Translations under genes and position numbers: made by a program
Notes under the pieces: model-generated
Seen by the model: the letters and a program-made list of their open reading frames with translations, nothing else
The model's database searches: none
What the model was told of the DNA's origin: nothing
Part shown: positions 48,684 to 64,000 of the stretch, in pieces
How the letters are laid out: every line of letters starts with the position of its first letter
Numbering within the stretch: the stretch's first letter is position 1
Assembly: GCF_036884655.1 (NCBI RefSeq)
Contig: NC_088338.1
Location: forward strand, 1,732,001 to 1,796,000
Direction of reading: 5' to 3'
DNA: 64,000 nucleotides
Source of the DNA: Musa acuminata AAA Group
Taxonomy: Eukaryota; Streptophyta; Magnoliopsida; Zingiberales; Musaceae

Positions 48684-50827
48684 TCATTCCGAGATGATGG
48701 ATAGCTCAGCGGAAGATGAAATCAAGCAAGTCTTTGTTTCTGAAGTGGAATCCACGGAGGAAACGAAGGGTTTTGGGGGCATCGGCAGGCTGCTCGCATC
48801 AGCTTCCAGCATTTCCAACACCTTTGCCATTGTCGGTCTCTCCGATGGCTTTATTTGGATGCACCACAATCCAACCACCGCCAGCTTCTTCTCCAACTCC
48901 TCTATCTCCGAGGTGTCGTCGAATTGGATCTCCTGCTGCCGAGCGAGCTTATCGTATATCCACGAAGGATAGTAAACCTGGCTCGAATTCTCTGCACGAG
49001 GATTCACGTTCCTCCTCCTTCCTGCCATCTCCATCAGCAGCATCCCAAAGCTATAGACATCGGATTTGTGTGATATGATTCCAAAGCTCCTGGAGATCAA
49101 CTCGGGAGCTATGTATCCCACCGTCCCCCTGGCGGCACTGACTGACACCAGACTGTTGCCCTTGGGATACAGCTTTGCGAGTCCGAAATCAGAAATCTTG
49201 GGCGTGAAATTGCGGTCGAGGAGAATGTTATGAGGCTTGATGTCGAAGTGCAGAATCTGCATGTCACACCCTCGATGCAAGTAGTGGATGCCGCGGGCGA
49301 CGCCCATGGCTATGTCGATGAGCTTTTCCGAGGTAAAAGTGCGGGCCGTGGTTGGTTTGGAAGCGAAGATGTACCTGTCGAGGGAGCCATTGGGCATGTA
49401 CTCGTAGACGAGCGCCCGCTTGGATCCCTCGGCGCAGTAGCCGACCAGCCTCACCACATTCACATGGTGGATCCTGCCGATGGTGGCGACTTCGCTGATG
49501 AAATCGTCGCCGTTGCATTTGGAGTTGCCGAGCAGTTTGACGGCCACGAGAAGGCCACCGGCGAGCTCGCCCTTGAACACGGATCCGAACCCTCCCTGGC
49601 CTAGCTTCTGCCTGAAGTGCCGTGTGATGGCGACGATGTCGGTGTAGGCGTACCTGGTGGGCGTCAGCGTTTGCTGAGCGCGGAGGAACTTCTCCACGGT
49701 GTCCACGGAGGCTCGGCTGACCCACAGTTTGTGAAGAAGGAAGACACAGAGTATGATCGGCGCCATCACGAACCGGCATAGTATCAACAGCACTGCGTAA
49801 CAGAGGAAACAAAGGAAGCTGAGAACCAGAGAGTAGCATGCAGTGCAGAACGAGGAATACCAGTGGGACATTACCTATCAAGAGCTGTACAATCAGAATG
49901 AGTACGGTTACAGCAATAGTAATCCTAGAAATGAAAGTGCGGTAGAAGTGATCTTCCATGCAGGATTTAAAATGAAGCTCACTTCTGACCACGGAGTAGA
50001 CGATGGATAGTAGCTGCTTGCTGGTTATTAGGTCGGAGAACATGCTGCATGAGATGAACGGAAGAAGTCAGCTACCGCTCGAATGAGGAACACGCGGGGC
50101 ATCTCAACATCATGCAGGGCGGCAGCTGCTACCTTGTGGCTTCTTTCAGACATCGGTGAATTATGGTAGATTTCCTGTTTCTTCGAGGAATATTACAATT
50201 GAACCCCTTCTGCAGGATTCTGAATGCGTCGATCGATGAACTCGGTGGTATCACAAATGCATCATCAGCGACCGGAATCATTGATTGATACTCGCACCCC
50301 GGATGAAGGTAGAACAGTTCATCTACATTTAGGCCAACGATGACATAGACAAACGTGTCCTTGCTGCTCAGACAGGAAAGGAGGTGATACCGTGTGTCGT
50401 TGTGGATCGGCTCGCTGCAACTCATGTAACTGGCCCAGTAAACTGAATCGCAATTGATTTCGGTAGCCGACATGTTGTCGAAAGAATACGATTGCGTAGG
50501 GAGACCACAACTTCCATTGGCGAGGTTAGGATCCACCAGCCGGATCCAAGCAGAATAGGACGATCTGTACGATATCTGAGTGACGAAGTAGTCTGCAGAG
50601 CCAATCCTGAAGGTAGATCTGTTGGCGTCGCAGCTGAGTTGGTAGGTTGTCACCCCGCAGATGGATGGATCATCTTTGCGACGGAAAGGGTATTTGACGT
50701 CCCGGAGCTGCCCACAGGAGAATGGAGGGCAATCTTCTTGTCTTGCAGCTGCTAATCCAGAAAAGAGGAGATGCAGCAGCAGAAGCAGAGGAAAGATAGC
50801 TGATGCTTCGGTGGCGGCCATAGGCAA
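48684..50827 (-). CDS. LRK10L-type receptor-like protein kinase
   Basis: This is a plasma-membrane receptor kinase of the LEAF RUST 10 resistance locus-like (LRK10L-2/WAK-like) family. Members act in pathogen or ABA signalling. Exons (minus strand): 50827-50133, 50044-49875 and 49792-48684, giving 657 aa. Residues 1-28 form a signal peptide. A cysteine-rich GUB_WAK extracellular domain begins at about 33 (CPPFSCGQLRDVKYPFR). A very hydrophobic segment spans about 271-312. The kinase domain runs from about 350 to 620: GQGGFGSV (353-360), Lys374, HFDIKPHNILLD with HFD at 470-472, DFG at 490-492 and APE at 517-519. Phe in place of Arg before the catalytic Asp makes it a non-RD kinase, normal for this family. 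The 82-bp second intron is open on the coding strand from an ATG at 49871, so its retention would give a receptor-less 395-aa membrane kinase. Confidence 0.9.
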
Positions 50828-51009
50828 ACGGAGAGAGCAAGCCTCCTCTTCACAGCGGTCGCTTTTGGCGGCTTCTCGATCTTTCGTTCACTGCATAATT
50901 CCGAAAGAAGACCAAAGTGTTCCCTTTCTTCTTCTTCCACATAAAATAAATTAGATTTATCACTCATTAGAAAAGTAATAAATTAGATTTATTATAAAAT
51001 AATAAAGAA

Positions 51010-51082
51010 GGGGATGTAGCTCAAACGGTAGAGCGCTCGCTTTGCATGCGAGAGGTACGGGGTTCGATACCCCGCATCTCCA
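51010..51082 (+). tRNA. tRNA-Ala (anticodon TGC)
   Basis: A 73-nt cloverleaf folds with acceptor GGGGATG/CATCTCC (one wobble), D arm GCTC/GAGC, anticodon stem CTCGC/GCGAG around TTTGCAT and T arm CGGGG/CCCCG with loop TTCGATA. The anticodon is TGC. There is no intron and no encoded CCA. Pol III T-runs follow at 51089-51092 and 51097-51101. It starts 183 bp upstream of the receptor kinase, divergently oriented. Confidence 0.96.
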
Positions 51083-52142
51083 AAAAGCTTTTAAGATTTT
51101 TGTGTTTGTGTTTTAGCTAACAGAACTTGTGCTACTTAACTATTTAAGTACTCACTTCTTCCAGCAAATTTGCTGCTGCATCAAAACTCCACCAAGCTTA
51201 GAATATAAGATTTGGAAACATAAAACATTCTGACCATAAACAAAATCAGTAGCTAACCTGATTTGTTCAGCACCAACGGAAGAATTATACAAAAGATAGG
51301 GGTCTTTGATGTGGTAATTTATCTTGACCTGTTATTCACAATCTGCAAGAATCCATGCTTGTTGTTAACCTCAACCATATGTATAATTAGAGTTGGCAGA
51401 TGTAACTTTGTTTCTGGATGTTTGAGAGGTTATGAAATGCTAAAGAAAAGGATTCTGATCACTGACCACCCATAAAGAAACAGAAACAGCTTCTTGCTCA
51501 GGAGCATTTTGTAGTCATAATTAATTGTTGATGGTATTTTTTTCTGAACAAAGTGTCAAGAACATTCTGTTTTGGGAAGATATGAGTTCACTAAGTTAAT
51601 AATAGTACATTATTTTTCCATCAGTGTATGCAGTGCTTCATGAAATAGTTACAATAAAAGATCCTGATATATGCAGAAAAACATACATAAGAATACAAAG
51701 GACTGTTTCATGAGTAAATATAAATAGTAGCAGGAAAACATACATAAGAATACAAAGGACTGTTTCATGAGTAAATATAAATAGTAGCAGGGAATAAACA
51801 GAACAATAGAACAGATCTTTCCTTCTCATTTGTATAAATCAATTGCAGAATACCATATTCTTGCCTGTTCTTGTTCTGATGAATTTTGATATACAAAGAC
51901 ATGTTACAAGTGGAGAAAATACTGCACTTGGGATAAAACAACATTGCATTGCCAATTGGCAAATTAGCTTAATATATTATAGACATCAAAATCTACAGCA
52001 ACTGACAGATGACAAGGTGGATGAGAATCCACAAATAAAGAACGAAAAGACAAAAGGATATTATATAACACACTAAAGCCGCCATATTGCATCTATTGGA
52101 AAATTGTAGCAATACACCTCTCCAGCTTCAAGTTATTTAGTA
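51083..52142. other. Intergenic region, 3' flank of the CIP7-like gene
   Basis: The right-hand part is presumably the 3' UTR of the CIP7-like gene. It contains a near-perfect 57-bp tandem duplication. No further gene is seen. Confidence 0.5.
51673..51788. repeat. Near-perfect 57-bp tandem duplication
   Basis: Two copies of a unit starting GCAG(A/G)AAAACATACATAAGA and ending AAATATAAATAGTA lie head to tail at 51673 and 51730. They differ at one position. The high identity points to a recent event. Confidence 0.92.
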
Positions 52143-63176
<11,034 letters not shown>

Positions 63177-64000
63177 TATTCGACCCAGCAAATCATCTCC
63201 TTTGTCAGCTCAATGTGAGGCTCCCCTCCCCCTCAATCCAAAATCCCCAGCCCCACAAACCCTGCAAGACCACAAACAAGTTCGCTAACCCTCTAATTCC
63301 AAGGAAATCACAAACTTGTAGACCACATCAACATCAAAGCGCGACACAAATCAACGGCATCAAAACATCCACCGGACGATCCGCCACGGAACCAAAACCA
63401 TACGCTGATTCGCCCACGGATTTCCACAATGCGGGAAGCATCAAAAGGCGACGGGACAGGGCCGATCGCGTCAAGAACGCACCTCGACGTCGCGTGGGCG
63501 GTGAGGTCTTATAGCGGACGCGGAGGACAGAAATCGAATCCTTGCGAAGTGCCGAGGCTGGTGGAGGAGTTGGATTTTGGCGTTGGCTTTACTCCTCTCA
63601 ATCCATCTCCCCCTTTTCTTACGAGGGAAGAGACGAGAGAAAGTGTGTGCGTGAAGGTGGCGCTTTTTGGACAGCTTCTCAGCTGCTATCGTTACAAACA
63701 GAATCCCATAAATGACCTAATCGGCACAGATAAGAATTGTACTTTTTTTCCTCACTATTTTTATTTGGGCCAATTTCGAGCCACAAATTTTATCTATTTT
63801 CCTTAATTTGACAAAATTAGTCTATTTATACATAATCTAGTAAAAATGAAGAGTTAATAAATCTTTGTTAATCATATTATATTGTAAAACTATATTATTG
63901 AACTCTTTATATATCAGTAAGATATTATTTAAAATAATATAAACATCTAAAATTAATTTTGATATGTATTCTAATTTTTTTATATATTTTTTTAATATTT
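63177..64000. other. Leader and promoter region of the CIP7-like gene
   Basis: The first few hundred bases upstream of the CIP7-like ATG are GC-richer and probably hold its 5' UTR. The rest, to the window end, is very AT-rich. Plus-strand frames here lack recognisable domains. Confidence 0.5.

Noticed and set aside
49230..49604. Plus-strand 124-aa frame
   Set aside because: It is antisense to the kinase domain of the LRK10L gene, whose motifs are unambiguous on the minus strand.

Overview
The window is nuclear DNA from a flowering plant. It has AT-rich intergenic and intronic sequence, canonical GT-AG introns, two nuclear-type tRNA genes, many GA/CT microsatellites and Au-type SINEs. Gene content and codon use suit a non-grass monocot (Zingiberales such as banana are my best guess), but that is inference. 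There are no operons, phage, plasmid or CRISPR features.

Layout, left to right. 1-4.2 kb: gene-free, with a degenerate ~105-bp tandem repeat. 4.3-8.4 kb (+): a 12-exon, 649-aa SULTR2-type sulfate transporter with a miR395-like target site 6 nt upstream of its ATG. 9.0-9.7 kb (-): a single-exon FAF-domain protein. 12.5 kb (-): tRNA-Trp(CCA). 16.0-18.7 kb (+): a two-exon sphingoid-base C4-hydroxylase with a repeated leader and a tiny uORF. 23.6-24.8 kb (-): a three-exon class I HD-Zip transcription factor of the ATHB13/23 type. 29.3-40.4 kb (+): a 13-exon ATP-dependent 6-phosphofructokinase of the PFK4/5 group. 41.7-43.6 kb: a tandem repeat interrupted by a fold-back element that carries its own 161-bp satellite. 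43.9-48.0 kb (-): a two-exon plant protein of unknown function whose intron holds a second fold-back element. 48.7-50.8 kb (-): an LRK10L-type receptor-like kinase. 51.0 kb (+): tRNA-Ala(TGC). 52.1-63.2 kb (-): a 10-exon, about 1431-aa COP1-interacting protein 7 (CIP7)-like gene with SINEs, a large inverted repeat and duplications in its introns.

The genes do not form a pathway. Sulfate transport, sphingolipid hydroxylation, glycolysis, light signalling (CIP7), development (FAF, HD-Zip) and pathogen perception (LRK10L) are neighbours by chance, as is usual in plants. I rebuilt the exon structures by hand from splice signals, reading-frame continuity and remembered family sequences. Every multi-exon model closes in frame.

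I found no convincing new multi-gene system. The most notable items are the miR395 site, two related long-TIR fold-back elements (one nested in a tandem repeat), a duplication in a PFK intron whose junction contains a 33-bp copy of an exon/intron boundary 2 kb away, and a long hairpin in a CIP7 intron.
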